This document shows positions 8,787-18,208 of a stretch of DNA of 64,000 nt, piece after piece. Location: assembly GCF_903969135.1 (NCBI RefSeq), contig NZ_LR824569.1, positions 1,860,001-1,924,000 on the forward strand. The letters are read 5' to 3'. The translations under genes were made by a program, and so were the position numbers. Below the pieces are notes generated by a model. It ran no database searches. It had not been told where the DNA came from and saw only the letters and a list, made by a program, of their open reading frames with translations. The stretch is from Chryseobacterium sp. JV274. GTDB taxonomy: Bacteria; Bacteroidota; Bacteroidia; Flavobacteriales; Weeksellaceae. Position 1 is the first letter of the stretch; every line of letters begins with the position of its first letter.

Positions 8787-10019
8787 TTATTTTTTGATAA
8801 ACTTCATTGATTTTACGAAGTCTTTGTCATTATAAGTTCTTACATAATAAACACCACTGGCAAAATCTTTCACATCAATTTTATCTGTTTCATTTTTAAT
8901 AAATGCTTTTTTCACCAGTCTTCCTTCTGCATTGAAAATTTCCACTTCATTAATAGGTGCTAAAGGAGAAGCAATAGAAATATACTGTGTAGTAGGATTA
9001 GGGAAAAGATTGATAGAATTTACCTTTTGTACATCATTTACTGATAAAAATGCACATGCGTTAGAATTCAAAAGACTTGCTCTTGGCCCTGCCATCGTAT
9101 TGGTCTTGATTGTTTTCTGATCATTGGTAAAGAATGCCATTTCTGTATCTGTCACATAATCCATAAAATTCATGAACATAGCTCCGTTTGCAGTCGGATT
9201 ACACATGAATCCATTATCTGGAAAAACATTACCACCGTAATGAGCATCATTAATAGCAGGGGTATCAGCACACCCATCATCATTATCCGGTGTATTACAA
9301 AGACTGCCATCTTCTCCCCAAGGGTGAAGCAATCCGAAATAATGTCCTATTTCATGCGTAGCAGTTCGGCCTCCATTATAAGGATACTGAGCAGCTCCTG
9401 TGGTTCCGAAATATTTGTAACCAATAGCAAGTCCGTCTTCCGGAAAACCAGCAGCGTCAGGCAGATAAGCCCAACCTAAGTAAGGATTTGGCATATTCCC
9501 TACCCATATGTTCAAATATTTAGTTGGATCCCAGGCTGTAAGTCCCGAAGCTAAATAATATTGGTTTGCAAAATCAAAATTTGCAGCTACAGATTTTCTT
9601 TCTATTCCTGTAGTGGAAGCACCTGTAGGAGTTTTTGTTGCCATACAAAATGTCAGTTCCATATCGGCTGCATAAGGCTTGAATGCATCAGGAACGACAG
9701 AACTAAAGTTAGGATTCAACTTTCTGAAATCATTATTCAGAATTGCAATCTGTGATGCAATCTGAGCATCAGAAATATTCTGGGCAGCACTTCCATAAAG
9801 AACATGTACTACTACGGGAATAGTAACAACAGTCTGTCCATTTTTAGCCATTGTATTAGCATTTTTACTGGTTAAATAATTTCGTAAATCTTCTTTTTTT
9901 GCCAGAGCCTGAGGGTTTCTTGTATAAAACTCCTTCATTTTCAAATCAGTAGCACATTCTCTCTGTCCAAATACATTAGCCATCAGAAAGCCGGCAGTTA
10001 ATAGTAAAATTTTTTTCAT
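8787..10019 (-). CDS. Secreted M43-family (pappalysin-type) zinc metalloprotease with T9SS sorting domain
   Basis: 410 residues from the ATG at 10019, which opens a clear signal peptide (MKKILLLTAGFLMANVFGQ). The frame stays open for 15 further codons upstream, but these would spoil the signal. The zinc site is HEIGHYFGLLHPWG (HExxHxxGxxH), and the methionine-turn region is FMNFMDYVTD, as in cytophagalysin and pappalysin relatives. The last 75 or so residues form a T9SS type A sorting domain (LFPNPTTQYISI ... ASGVYYVRTYN). I infer that the protein crosses the outer membrane through the gliding/PorSS machinery and acts on extracellular protein. It is a single gene with its own terminator. Confidence 0.93.
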   Translation of the reverse strand: MKKILLLTAGFLMANVFGQRECATDLKMKEFYTRNPQALAKKEDLRNYLTSKNANTMAKNGQTVVTIPVVVHVLYGSAAQNISDAQIASQIAILNNDFRKLNPNFSSVVPDAFKPYAADMELTFCMATKTPTGASTTGIERKSVAANFDFANQYYLASGLTAWDPTKYLNIWVGNMPNPYLGWAYLPDAAGFPEDGLAIGYKYFGTTGAAQYPYNGGRTATHEIGHYFGLLHPWGEDGSLCNTPDNDDGCADTPAINDAHYGGNVFPDNGFMCNPTANGAMFMNFMDYVTDTEMAFFTNDQKTIKTNTMAGPRASLLNSNACAFLSVNDVQKVNSINLFPNPTTQYISIASPLAPINEVEIFNAEGRLVKKAFIKNETDKIDVKDFASGVYYVRTYNDKDFVKSMKFIKK

Positions 10020-10233
10020 ATAAATAGTATAAATAGTCGGCAAATATAACCATTCTTCCAACAAGACTATGGAATAAATGAGTAATTTACAGTAAAATCA
10101 CTGTAACTCTAAATTTGCTTAAACCAATTGATTACCAATATGCTTGTTATCAGCAAAACAATTTAATTCACCAACCTTTAAAAATTAATCAAAGTTTAAC
10201 CTAAGAAATAGAGACAGAATCTTTACGAATTAT

Positions 10234-10241
10234 TATTTTTG
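10234..10241 (+). promoter_or_regulatory. Candidate -7 element of the ppk promoter
   Basis: TATTTTTG matches the Bacteroidota consensus TAnnTTTG and ends 20 bases before the ppk ATG. No convincing upstream TTG element is seen at the usual spacing. Confidence 0.35.
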
Positions 10242-10261
10242 ATAAAATATACACATTTAGA

Positions 10262-12334
10262 ATGTCATTACACTTTAATCCACGAGATATTACATGGCTT
10301 GCCTTTAATGAAAGAGTTTTACAGGAGGCCATGGATGAAAAAGTTCCCTTACATTTAAGAATACGTTTTCTCGGAATTTTCTCCAACAATTTAGATGAAT
10401 TTTTCAGAGTACGTGTTGCCGGATTAAAACGTGCCATGGATTTTAAGGAAAAAGTGATTGCTGAATCTTTCTACCAACCTCCCTCCAAAATCCTTCAGAG
10501 AATCAATGAAATTGTGATGAGACAGCAGCTGAATTTTGATAAAAGCTGGAAAAATATCCAGACTGAAATGGCTGATCATAAAGTTTTCATTAAAAATGCC
10601 AAAAACCTGACAGCAGGACAAAAAGAATTTGTCAGACAATATTTTGATGAAGTGGTAGAATCTAATGTAATTCCTATTCTTCTTCATGAAAATACGCCAA
10701 TGCCCTATTTGAGAGATAAAAGTCTTTATCTGGGGGTTGCGATGAGAAAAAAAGACTGGCAATATTCCAGCAATTATGCCATTATTGAGATTCCTTCCCG
10801 TTTTGTAGGAAGATTCGTATTGCTTCCAACAGAAGATCCGGAAGAGAAAAACGTAATGCTGCTGGAGGATGTCATCACTTTCAACCTTCCGCATATTTTC
10901 TCTTATTTCGGATATGATGAGTTTTCTGCTAATGCTTTTAAAGTAACAAAAGATGCTGAACTTGATCTGGACAATGACATCAGAACCAATTTCGCAGAGA
11001 AAATAGAAAAAGGACTCAAAAACAGAAGAAAAGGAAAGCCTACCCGTTTCGTGTTTGATAAAGATATGGATAAAGCGCTGCTGGAACTCCTTATCAGAAA
11101 GCTGAATTTAACGAAAAAAGACAGTATCATTCCGGGAGGAAAAATTCATAATTTCAAGCATTTCATGGATTTCCCAGATGTTTTTGAAAAGTATGAAAGA
11201 CCTGTGGAAAGAAGCTCTTTTACTCATCAGGCATTTGAACATGGTGAGAGAGTAACAGATGTTATTTTAAAAGAAGATGTGCTTCTTACTTTCCCTTATC
11301 ACAAATATAATCCGGTAATTGATCTTCTCCGTGAAGCAGCAATGGATCCGGATGTAAAATCTATACAGATCACTGCCTACCGTATGGCAAGCAGCTCAAA
11401 AATCATCAATGCGCTCATCTATGCTGCCAGAAATGGTAAAGAAGTGACCGTAATGCTTGAACTTCAGGCAAGGTTTGATGAAGAATCCAATCTGAAATGG
11501 AAAGATATGCTGGAACCGGAGGGGATTACAGTTCTTGTGGGAATTCCCAACAAAAAAGTACATGCTAAACTGTGTGTTATCAAAAAGAGAGCGCATAATA
11601 AAACCATCCAATATGGATTTGTAAGTACCGGGAATTTCAACGAAAAAACAGCAAGAATATATGGTGATCATCTGCTCCTTACAGCCGATCGCGGTATCAT
11701 GGCAGATATCAATAAAGTGTTCAATGTTCTGAAAAAACCGAAGGATGATTTTATTCCGATTTTGAAAACTTGTAAAAATTTATTAGTTTGCCCTCAATTT
11801 ATGCGTGAAAAGATTGTTCACCATATTGATAAAGAAATAGAAGAAGCCAAAGCAGGCCGAAAAACAGAGATCATCATCAAGGTAAATTCTATGAGCGACA
11901 GGCTACTGATAGAAAAGCTATATGATGCCGCCAAAGCTGGTGTGGTAATCAGACTCATCGTAAGAGGAATCTATTGTGCCGTAAACCAGAAAGAGTTTAA
12001 AGAAAAAATAAAAGCGATTAGTATTGTAGATGAATACCTGGAGCATGCCAGAGTAATGTATTTCTACAATAAAGGAACAGAAGACATGTACATTTCTTCC
12101 GCTGACTGGATGACCAGAAACCTGGATTACAGGATTGAAGCCGCCGCTAAAATCACTGACAAGAACCTTAAGAAAGAATTAAAAGATATTCTTGATATTC
12201 AGCTTAGGGATAATGTAAAAGCCAGAATTCTGGATAAGAAACTCAGCAATGAATACATAAGAAATGATAAAAAAGAATGCCGTTCACAAATAGAAACCTA
12301 TAAATATTTAAAAGCTAAAACAAGCAAAAAATGA
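10262..12334 (+). CDS. ppk1: Polyphosphate kinase 1
   Basis: 690 residues, the usual length for PPK1. The N-terminal domain is recognisable (FNPRDITWLAFNERVLQEA, RIRFLGIFSNNLDEFFRVRV), then the ATP-binding head domain and two phospholipase-D-like catalytic domains. The catalytic histidines sit in KKVHAKLCV (about residue 435) and EHARVMYFYN (about 594), and SADWMTRNLDYRIE closes the site. The enzyme reversibly makes inorganic polyphosphate from ATP and stores phosphate and energy during stress. The stop codon overlaps the start of the Ppx/GppA gene by four bases (ATGA), so synthesis and degradation enzymes are coupled in one operon. Confidence 0.97.
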   Translation: MSLHFNPRDITWLAFNERVLQEAMDEKVPLHLRIRFLGIFSNNLDEFFRVRVAGLKRAMDFKEKVIAESFYQPPSKILQRINEIVMRQQLNFDKSWKNIQTEMADHKVFIKNAKNLTAGQKEFVRQYFDEVVESNVIPILLHENTPMPYLRDKSLYLGVAMRKKDWQYSSNYAIIEIPSRFVGRFVLLPTEDPEEKNVMLLEDVITFNLPHIFSYFGYDEFSANAFKVTKDAELDLDNDIRTNFAEKIEKGLKNRRKGKPTRFVFDKDMDKALLELLIRKLNLTKKDSIIPGGKIHNFKHFMDFPDVFEKYERPVERSSFTHQAFEHGERVTDVILKEDVLLTFPYHKYNPVIDLLREAAMDPDVKSIQITAYRMASSSKIINALIYAARNGKEVTVMLELQARFDEESNLKWKDMLEPEGITVLVGIPNKKVHAKLCVIKKRAHNKTIQYGFVSTGNFNEKTARIYGDHLLLTADRGIMADINKVFNVLKKPKDDFIPILKTCKNLLVCPQFMREKIVHHIDKEIEEAKAGRKTEIIIKVNSMSDRLLIEKLYDAAKAGVVIRLIVRGIYCAVNQKEFKEKIKAISIVDEYLEHARVMYFYNKGTEDMYISSADWMTRNLDYRIEAAAKITDKNLKKELKDILDIQLRDNVKARILDKKLSNEYIRNDKKECRSQIETYKYLKAKTSKK

Positions 12335-13215
12335 AGATAGCAGCGATAGACATAGGGAGTAATGCAGCCCGCCTTCTAATCAATGAAGTTAAGATTAATA
12401 ACAGAAAACCTGAATTCATCAAACTCAACCTTCTCAGAATTCCCCTGAGACTGGGAATGGATGTTTTCACCATCGGAAAAATAGGTCCCGAAAGAGAAAA
12501 AATGGTCATTGACTCCATGAAAATCTTCAGTGACCTGATGAAAATATATAAAGTGGATCATTACAGAGCCTGTGCTACCAGTGCCATGCGTGACGCTTCC
12601 AATGGCAACGAAATTATTGAACTCGTAAAAGAAGCATCTGGAATCAACATCGAAATTATTTCCGGTGATGAAGAAGCTACCCTGGTTTATGAAAATCATG
12701 TTGCAGAAGGTCTTGATAAAGAATTCGCTTACTTATACATCGACGTTGGCGGAGGTTCTACGGAACTTACCTTCTACGAAAACGGTAAAATGGTTTACGA
12801 GAAATCGTTCAATATCGGAACCATTCGTCTTCTCAACAACCTGGTTACGATGGACAACTGGAAAGAGATGAAGGACGAGATCAAGGAAAATATTGTCAGC
12901 AAGAAACCAATTGTAGCGATTGGATCAGGAGGAAACATCAACAAAGTGTTCTCCATGAGCAAAACCAAAGACGGGAAACCCATGTCTTTATCACACCTGA
13001 AAAAGGTCCATAAAGAATTCAATGAGCTGTCTGTGGAAGAAAGAATGACCAATTACAACCTTAGAGAAGACCGTGCCGATGTATTGGTACATGCCCTGAG
13101 CATCTTCAATAATGTGATGTTATGGTCTGATATCAACAGGATTTTTGTCCCTAAAATATCTGTGGCAGACGGATTGATCCACAACATTTACACTCAGTTA
13201 CAGCACAAAAAGTAA
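12331..13215 (+). CDS. ppx: Exopolyphosphatase / pppGpp phosphatase family (Ppx/GppA)
   Basis: 294 residues. It is an ASKHA-fold phosphatase with the N-terminal motif AAIDIGSNAARLLI, ATSAMRDASNG, GDEEATLVYENHV and the glycine-rich DVGGGSTELTFYENG. It lacks the C-terminal HD domain of the longer E. coli GppA/Ppx proteins, as is common for the short form in Bacteroidota. It is expected to remove terminal phosphate from polyphosphate, and possibly from pppGpp. It overlaps ppk1 by 4 bases, which supports a polyphosphate role. A weak hairpin terminator follows. Confidence 0.92.
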   Translation: MKIAAIDIGSNAARLLINEVKINNRKPEFIKLNLLRIPLRLGMDVFTIGKIGPEREKMVIDSMKIFSDLMKIYKVDHYRACATSAMRDASNGNEIIELVKEASGINIEIISGDEEATLVYENHVAEGLDKEFAYLYIDVGGGSTELTFYENGKMVYEKSFNIGTIRLLNNLVTMDNWKEMKDEIKENIVSKKPIVAIGSGGNINKVFSMSKTKDGKPMSLSHLKKVHKEFNELSVEERMTNYNLREDRADVLVHALSIFNNVMLWSDINRIFVPKISVADGLIHNIYTQLQHKK

Positions 13216-13234
13216 CAACAAATAACAATATTAT

Positions 13235-13256
13235 AAGCCAGCCATTGAGCTGGTTT
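13235..13256 (+). terminator. Terminator after ppx
   Basis: AGCCAGC-CATTGA-GCTGGTT forms a 7-bp stem with one G-U pair, followed by a T-rich tract, 20 bases after the ppx stop. Confidence 0.6.
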
Positions 13257-13292
13257 TATTTTTTTGAAACTGTTTTCAGCTTTTCACAGTAC

Positions 13293-13326
13293 TGTCATTG
13301 CGAGGAACAACGCGACGAAGCAATCT
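13293..13326 (+). repeat. CATTGCGAGGAA-type dispersed repeat, copy 1
   Basis: The sequence starts GTCATTGCGAGGAACAAC and ends GACGAAGCAATCTC. A second copy in the opposite orientation lies at 40509-40543. From memory this motif recurs between genes in many Flavobacteriia, where it behaves like a REP element. Confidence 0.7.
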
Positions 13327-13349
13327 CTATGTTCTCCCATGCTATTAAG

Positions 13350-13412
13350 TTTTGGCTAAAGCCAATGATAAATCATTTATTGTCAGGTGGATTAAAACCA
13401 CCTCTATTGAAT
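13350..13412 (+). repeat. 65-bp two-hairpin dispersed repeat, copy 1
   Basis: It opens with TTTTGGCTAAAGCCAATG, has an AT-rich middle, then a second palindrome GGTGG-ATTAAAA-CCACC and the fixed end TCTATTGA. It is the most divergent second hairpin of the four copies in the window. Confidence 0.8.
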
Positions 13413-13425
13413 TTTAATAAAAGTT

Positions 13426-13487
13426 ACTTTTTACTTTTTACTTTTTACTTTTTACTTTTTACTTTTTACTTTTTACTTTTTACTTTT
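13426..13487 (+). repeat. Tandem repeat, unit ACTTTTT
   Basis: Eight complete 7-base ACTTTTT units and one partial unit lie head to tail, directly after repeat copies in the spacer between ppx and the epimerase gene. The length is not a multiple of three-unit codons of any gene, and the open frame across it is not coding. Such arrays can change length by slippage. Confidence 0.95.
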
Positions 13488-13559
13488 AGTAAAAAACTTT
13501 TCCAAATTTTAAAGTAAAACCCTATCCCCATTCGTCATATCATTATCAATAGCAAAACA

Positions 13560-14213
13560 ATGAATCCAATCAAAATAATTCTTACAGGAGCAACAGGGAT
13601 GGTAGGTGAAGGCATTTTAATGGAATGTCTTGAGAACCCCAATGTTTCTGAAATCCTCAGCATAAGCAGAAAACCTTCTGGAAAATCACACCCCAAACTG
13701 AAAGAATACCTTGTCCCGGATTTTTTATCCATAGACATCCATGATGAAAAACTAAAAGGCTATGATGCCTGTTTTTTCTGTGCCGGAATCAGCAGTGTAG
13801 GTATGAATGAAGAAGATTATACCAGAATCACTTACGATACAACCCTTCACTTTGCAAAAGCTGTTTTGAACCAAAATCCGGATATAGTTTTTAACTATGT
13901 TTCAGGGGCAAGTACAGACAGCACAGAGAGCGGGAAAATGATGTGGGCACGGGTAAAGGGCAAAACCGAAAATGATTTGAAAAAAATAAATTTCAAAGGG
14001 GCTTATAATTTTCGCCCCGGATTTATGAAACCTGTTGACGGTCAATTGAATGTAAAATGGTTTTTTAAACCTTTTATTTGGATTTTTCCTGTTTTTTTTC
14101 AATCAAAATCATTAACTTTACACGAAGTGGGTAGAGCAATGATCAATGTGACACAAAAAGGATACCCTACATCTACTTTAGAAATTAGAGATATTAAAAA
14201 TTTAGCGATATGA
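13560..14213 (+). CDS. NAD(P)-binding Rossmann-fold protein (atypical SDR / epimerase-like)
   Basis: 217 residues. The N-terminus carries the dinucleotide-binding motif ILTGATGMVGEGI (GxxGxxG). SISRKPSG resembles the region that binds the adenine ribose, and further motifs are DACFFCAGISSVGM and FNYVSGASTDSTESG. The segment ARVKGKTENDL supplies the lysine of a degenerate YxxxK site, since a Tyr at the usual position is not seen. This is an extended/atypical short-chain dehydrogenase of the kind annotated as epimerase or HTATIP2-like oxidoreductase. The substrate is not known. Its stop overlaps the start of a 49-residue membrane peptide gene. Confidence 0.8.
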   Translation: MNPIKIILTGATGMVGEGILMECLENPNVSEILSISRKPSGKSHPKLKEYLVPDFLSIDIHDEKLKGYDACFFCAGISSVGMNEEDYTRITYDTTLHFAKAVLNQNPDIVFNYVSGASTDSTESGKMMWARVKGKTENDLKKINFKGAYNFRPGFMKPVDGQLNVKWFFKPFIWIFPVFFQSKSLTLHEVGRAMINVTQKGYPTSTLEIRDIKNLAI

Positions 14214-14359
14214 GAGACATGTTAAGAAGAATTATTCTGGTTATTTTTGTACTCTTGCTTGTGACTGCTGTTTCAGGATATTTTTATATGCAGAAACATC
14301 CATTAGAAGGAAATAAGTCCGGAACAATTTTAAATTTTTCCGGAAAATCAGGAAAATAA
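14210..14359 (+). CDS. 49-residue single-pass membrane peptide
   Basis: A short gene whose ATG overlaps the stop of the epimerase-like gene in an ATGA junction. The product begins MRDMLRRIILVIFVLLLVTA: a basic N-terminus, one hydrophobic segment (about residues 8-26), then a short polar tail ending FSGKSGK. The overlap and the basic-hydrophobic-polar layout argue that it is translated, probably by coupling. It is not a lipoprotein because no Cys is present. Function is unknown. It might anchor or assist its neighbour at the membrane, but that is only inference. Confidence 0.6.
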   Translation: MRDMLRRIILVIFVLLLVTAVSGYFYMQKHPLEGNKSGTILNFSGKSGK

Positions 14360-14499
14360 ATACATCCTACAAGTCCTCATTTGAACAACATTCTATCATT
14401 TATCGGAAACAAACCTATTTTTTAAACATTTCTTAAGATTCCATTAAAATAGTTGCGAAACATAAAGTTCATTTTTGCATTTATCTAATTAAAGTAAAA

Positions 14500-17400
14500 A
14501 TGATCAACAACTACCTATTAAAAGGGTCTGTGATTGCCGCATTCTTTTTTCAGAGCGGTCTTTTCGGACAGACACTGATTCATTACTGGAATTTTAACAA
14601 CAATACTTCTGCTGCCACAGTCACTACACCTGCTTCTACCCTGGTGAATGGCTCTCTTACGGCTATAGCAGGAGGTACAAGTGTAATAGATTTTGCTGGT
14701 GGTACCGGGCAGAATTTTAGTGATGAAAATTTAAATGCCAGAAATGGAGATGCATCCGGAACTCATTTAAGGTTCAATAATCCAATTGGAGGAGGATTAC
14801 AGTTTAATCTGCCTACCACCGGATATAACAGCGTCATTGTTAAATTTACCACCAGAAGATCCGGACAGGGAGCCGGTACTCAGACATGGTCTTATTCAAC
14901 AGACGGAACTAATTTTGTGCAGTTTCAGACTGTGAATCCTCAGGATGCCAATCCTCAGCTCATTACTATTGATTTTTCTGCCATTCAGGGAGCCAATAAC
15001 AATCCCAACTTTAAATTAAAAGTTGAATTCTCAGCAACAGGAGGCGGAACAGGAGGTAACAACCGTTTTGATAACTTTACGGTAGATGCCACTCCTGCCG
15101 GAGGTGCGGACACCACTCCACCAACTGTTACTTATCTTCCTGCCAATAATACCAATAACGCTTCGACTACTGTAAATCCTACCTTATCTTTTAATGAAAA
15201 TATAAGATTAACAGATAATTCTGCGATCAATAATTCTAACGCTCAAAACCTTATAGAGCTTCGTCTTGGGAATGCAGCAGGGGCGCTAATTCCATTTACA
15301 ACGACTTTCAGCAACAATACGATTACTGTAATCCCAACTTCGGGACTGGTACCGGGACAAACTTATTATCTTGCCCTTAAACCCAATATGGTAGAAGACT
15401 TTAGTGATAATGGAGTTACAGCTGTTACATCCAGCACTTTCACTACAGCCGGAACAATAATTTCTTTGGAAAAAAACTTCATTAAGGTCAATGAAAATGC
15501 AGGAAACCTTGCATTTAAAATCAATATCACCAATCCTTCAACGGCTACAGTAAATCTTGTGGTAAAACCGGCACCATTCAGTACGGCTGATGCTAATGAT
15601 TTTACTTTAGCCAGCCAAACTATTAACATCACTCCATCTACAACAAGTTATACAGTCAACATTCCGATTACTGATGACACAGTGGCAGAACAGCAGGCCG
15701 AATATTTTGTTGTAAGCCTCGAAAATCCTACCGGAGCAACTATTTCAGGAGACAATACTGCAACTGTTTATATTGTAGACAATGATAAGCCGGCACCGGT
15801 TCCATCCCATCAGATCCAACTGAATTATCTGGGAAGTTTTGATCCTTCAGGAAATAATAACAGCTCCACGGAAATTGTGGTTCATGATGCATCAACTCAA
15901 CGTTTATTCACGATCAGCTCCATTACAGATGTTTTTGATATTATTGATTTCAGTACGCCTGCCACTCCATCGGTCGTAAAAACAGTCAATATGGCTTTCT
16001 ATGGCGGAATCACAAGTATTGCAGTAAAAAACGGAATCATCGCCGCTGCTTCTCCGAATACCGATCCGCAGCAAAATGGTTCTGTAGTATTCTTTGATAT
16101 TAACGGAAATTTCCTGAAACAGGTAAGTGTAGGAGCTTTACCGGATATGATCACCTTCTCTCCCGACGGAACAAAAGTAGTGACCGCCAACGAAGGGGAA
16201 CCTAATGATGCCTATACGGTAAATCCCGAAGGAACGATCAGCATCATTGATATTTCCGGAGGTATCGGAAATCTTACGCAAAGTAATGTGACAACGCTCA
16301 ATTTCAATAGTTTTGATTCTCAGGTAGCAGCTTTAACAGCTACCGGGTTAAGAAAAGTAAGAACAAATAATACGCTTTCTCAGGATCTGGAACCTGAATA
16401 TGTTACCATCAGTTCAGATAGCCAGAAAGCATGGGTAACACTTCAGGAAAATAATGCTGTCGCTGAAATTAACCTGGCAACCAAAACCATCACGGGAATC
16501 TGGGGATTGGGTAAAAAAGACATGAGCCTTCCGGGTAATGGTTTTGATGCTTCGGACAATAATGGAGAGGTTTTAATTGCCAACTGGCCTGTAAAAGCTT
16601 ATTATGTTCCGGATGCAGTACAGAATTATAAGGTAGGAAGTACTCATTATATTGTAACAGCCAATGAAGGAGATGAAAAAGACCTTTCAGGCTACAGCGA
16701 AAGAACCACTGTAGGTGCAAACGGTTATATTTTAGATCCAGTACTTTTCCCGAATTCAAATATTTTAAAGGCTTCTTATAATCTTGGAAGATTCAGGGTT
16801 TCATCTGCCACAGGAAATACAGACGGAGATGCAGAATTTGAAGAAATGGCAGCTTTAGGAGCACGCTCATTCTCTATTTTCAATGCGGATACCAAACAGA
16901 TCGTGTACGACAGCGGAGATCAGTTTGAAAGATATATTGCAGCTTATCAGCCGTTAATTTTCAATGCCGATAATGAATCCAACGGTGCCAAAAACAGAAG
17001 CCGTGCAAAAGGCCCTGAACCGGAAGGCGTAGCATTAGGAAACATCAACGGACAGACATATGCTTTTATCACATTAGAAAGAACCGGAGGCGTTATGGTA
17101 TATAATATCACAGATCCTAACAGCCCTACTTTTACCGATTATAAACATTCGCGTTCTACTTCAGCTTACGGAGGTGACAATGGCCCTGAAGGGATCATCT
17201 ACATCGCTCCTGAAAATACTACAACCAATAAAGGCTATGTAATTATTGCCAACGAGATCAGCGGAACTTTATCCATGTATGAAGTGGCAATGCCGCCTAC
17301 TTTGGGAACTGGTGAAACAAAAGCTGAACAGGCAACCTTCAACGTATTCCCAAATCCTGTTAACAAAGGAAATACACTTTATTTCAACAGAAAACAGGAT

Positions 17401-17538
17401 TACGAACTGTATGATATGTCCGGAAAGCTGATCGGAAAGGAAAAGAATGCTTTAACCATAAGCACATCCAATCTTTCTACTGGTGTTTATCTTGTAAAAA
17501 CTTCAGAAGGACAAATAAAAAGAGTCATTGTAAAGTAA
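14500..17538 (+). CDS. Large secreted choice-of-anchor I protein with Ig-like, Calx-beta and T9SS sorting domains
   Basis: 1012 residues. A signal peptide ends near GLFGQ. Residues about 25-200 form a beta-sandwich (HYWNFNNNT, NNRFDNFTVDATP). Residues 205-320 are a Big_5/SbsA-like Ig domain (TPPTVTYLPANN ... VPGQTYYLALKP). Residues 325-430 are a Calx-beta-like repeat (ITDDTVAEQQAEYFVVSLEN). Residues 440-930 match the choice-of-anchor I beta-propeller type (VSVGALPDMITFSPDGTKVV, ANEGEPNDAYTVNPEGTISI, GPEPEGVALGNINGQTYAFI). The last 75 residues are a T9SS type A signal (FNVFPNPVNKGNTLYF ... LSTGVYLVKTS). It is probably exported to the cell surface or medium. Choice-of-anchor I proteins are sometimes related to alkaline phosphatases, but no catalytic residues are evident. 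Confidence 0.88.
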   Translation: MINNYLLKGSVIAAFFFQSGLFGQTLIHYWNFNNNTSAATVTTPASTLVNGSLTAIAGGTSVIDFAGGTGQNFSDENLNARNGDASGTHLRFNNPIGGGLQFNLPTTGYNSVIVKFTTRRSGQGAGTQTWSYSTDGTNFVQFQTVNPQDANPQLITIDFSAIQGANNNPNFKLKVEFSATGGGTGGNNRFDNFTVDATPAGGADTTPPTVTYLPANNTNNASTTVNPTLSFNENIRLTDNSAINNSNAQNLIELRLGNAAGALIPFTTTFSNNTITVIPTSGLVPGQTYYLALKPNMVEDFSDNGVTAVTSSTFTTAGTIISLEKNFIKVNENAGNLAFKINITNPSTATVNLVVKPAPFSTADANDFTLASQTINITPSTTSYTVNIPITDDTVAEQQAEYFVVSLENPTGATISGDNTATVYIVDNDKPAPVPSHQIQLNYLGSFDPSGNNNSSTEIVVHDASTQRLFTISSITDVFDIIDFSTPATPSVVKTVNMAFYGGITSIAVKNGIIAAASPNTDPQQNGSVVFFDINGNFLKQVSVGALPDMITFSPDGTKVVTANEGEPNDAYTVNPEGTISIIDISGGIGNLTQSNVTTLNFNSFDSQVAALTATGLRKVRTNNTLSQDLEPEYVTISSDSQKAWVTLQENNAVAEINLATKTITGIWGLGKKDMSLPGNGFDASDNNGEVLIANWPVKAYYVPDAVQNYKVGSTHYIVTANEGDEKDLSGYSERTTVGANGYILDPVLFPNSNILKASYNLGRFRVSSATGNTDGDAEFEEMAALGARSFSIFNADTKQIVYDSGDQFERYIAAYQPLIFNADNESNGAKNRSRAKGPEPEGVALGNINGQTYAFITLERTGGVMVYNITDPNSPTFTDYKHSRSTSAYGGDNGPEGIIYIAPENTTTNKGYVIIANEISGTLSMYEVAMPPTLGTGETKAEQATFNVFPNPVNKGNTLYFNRKQDYELYDMSGKLIGKEKNALTISTSNLSTGVYLVKTSEGQIKRVIVK

Positions 17539-17567
17539 ACATAAATTACAGTATACCATTCTATTTT

Positions 17568-17595
17568 AAAGCTTCGGATTTTCCGGAGCTTTTTT
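17568..17595 (+). terminator. Terminator after the choice-of-anchor protein
   Basis: AAAGCTTCGG-ATTTT-CCGGAGCTTTTTT forms a stem with one G-U pair and a T run, 30 bases after the stop. Confidence 0.8.
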
Positions 17596-17715
17596 GTTGT
17601 TGATAAATTTGAAGTCAACTCAATATAAAACTTATTATTTAAGATGATTTAACTTTTGAAATGCCTGAAAAAATCATTTTATTTCTATATTTACCTTTAA
17701 CAAACCAAATTCACA

Positions 17716-18108
17716 ATGAAAAATATTAAAACGGCAGGAATTCTTGCTTTTCTGTTATTGGGAACAGGAACAGCTTTTTCACAATCCAGAAAGATAGAAT
17801 CCGCAAAAGGTGTAGAGAAAACAGAAGGTAATAAGGTGGTCCATGTAGAAGGTGTAGGTCATAATCTCAATTATACTCTCAACGGAGGAGTTGTTGAGGT
17901 AGAAGGTGGTGACAATACATTAACAGTCAAAGGAAGTGCTAAAAAAATTACGGTTTCCGGAACAGGTAATAAAGTATACATTGATAAAGTGGACAAAATA
18001 TCCATGGAGGGTGGTGACAATATGATCTACTACCGAACTTCCGGAACAAAATCCGGTAAACCTGATGTTTCTATTACAGGAGTGGGGAATAAAGTAGTAA
18101 AACAGTAA
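17716..18108 (+). CDS. DUF3060 domain-containing secreted protein
   Basis: 130 residues with a signal peptide (MKNIKTAGILAFLLLGTGTA, cleaved near FSQ). The mature part consists of short repeated strands of the DUF3060 kind: VHVEGVGHNLNYT, VEVEGGDNTLTVKG, ITVSGTGNKVYIDKV, ISMEGGDNMIYY and VSITGVGNKVV. Each has a G-x-N/D turn, giving a small right-handed beta-helix. Such proteins are periplasmic or exported, and their function is unknown. The gene is single, with a convergent terminator shared with the nifU-like gene. Confidence 0.85.
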   Translation: MKNIKTAGILAFLLLGTGTAFSQSRKIESAKGVEKTEGNKVVHVEGVGHNLNYTLNGGVVEVEGGDNTLTVKGSAKKITVSGTGNKVYIDKVDKISMEGGDNMIYYRTSGTKSGKPDVSITGVGNKVVKQ

Positions 18109-18155
18109 ATACAGTTCTCACAGATTTCAAAATCTGTAAAGAATATATTCAAACA

Positions 18156-18188
18156 AAAAAAGACAGACCCCATTGAGGTCTGTCTTTT
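18156..18188. terminator. Bidirectional terminator
   Basis: AAAAAGACAGACC pairs with GGTCTGTCTTTT around a CCATTGA-type loop, between the convergent DUF3060 and NifU-like genes. Confidence 0.88.
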
Positions 18189-18208
18189 AAAAATATCTCA
18201 GATATAAT

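Noticed and set aside
10088..10107. TTACAGT-AAAATC-ACTGTAA hairpin upstream of ppk1
   Set aside because: A 7-bp stem without a T run is too weak to call a terminator, and nothing links it to regulation of the neighbours.
13245..13517. Open frame across the repeat-rich spacer
   Set aside because: It translates the ACTTTTT array and two repeats into a low-complexity string (LLFTFYF repeats); no start context or homology, so it is not a gene.
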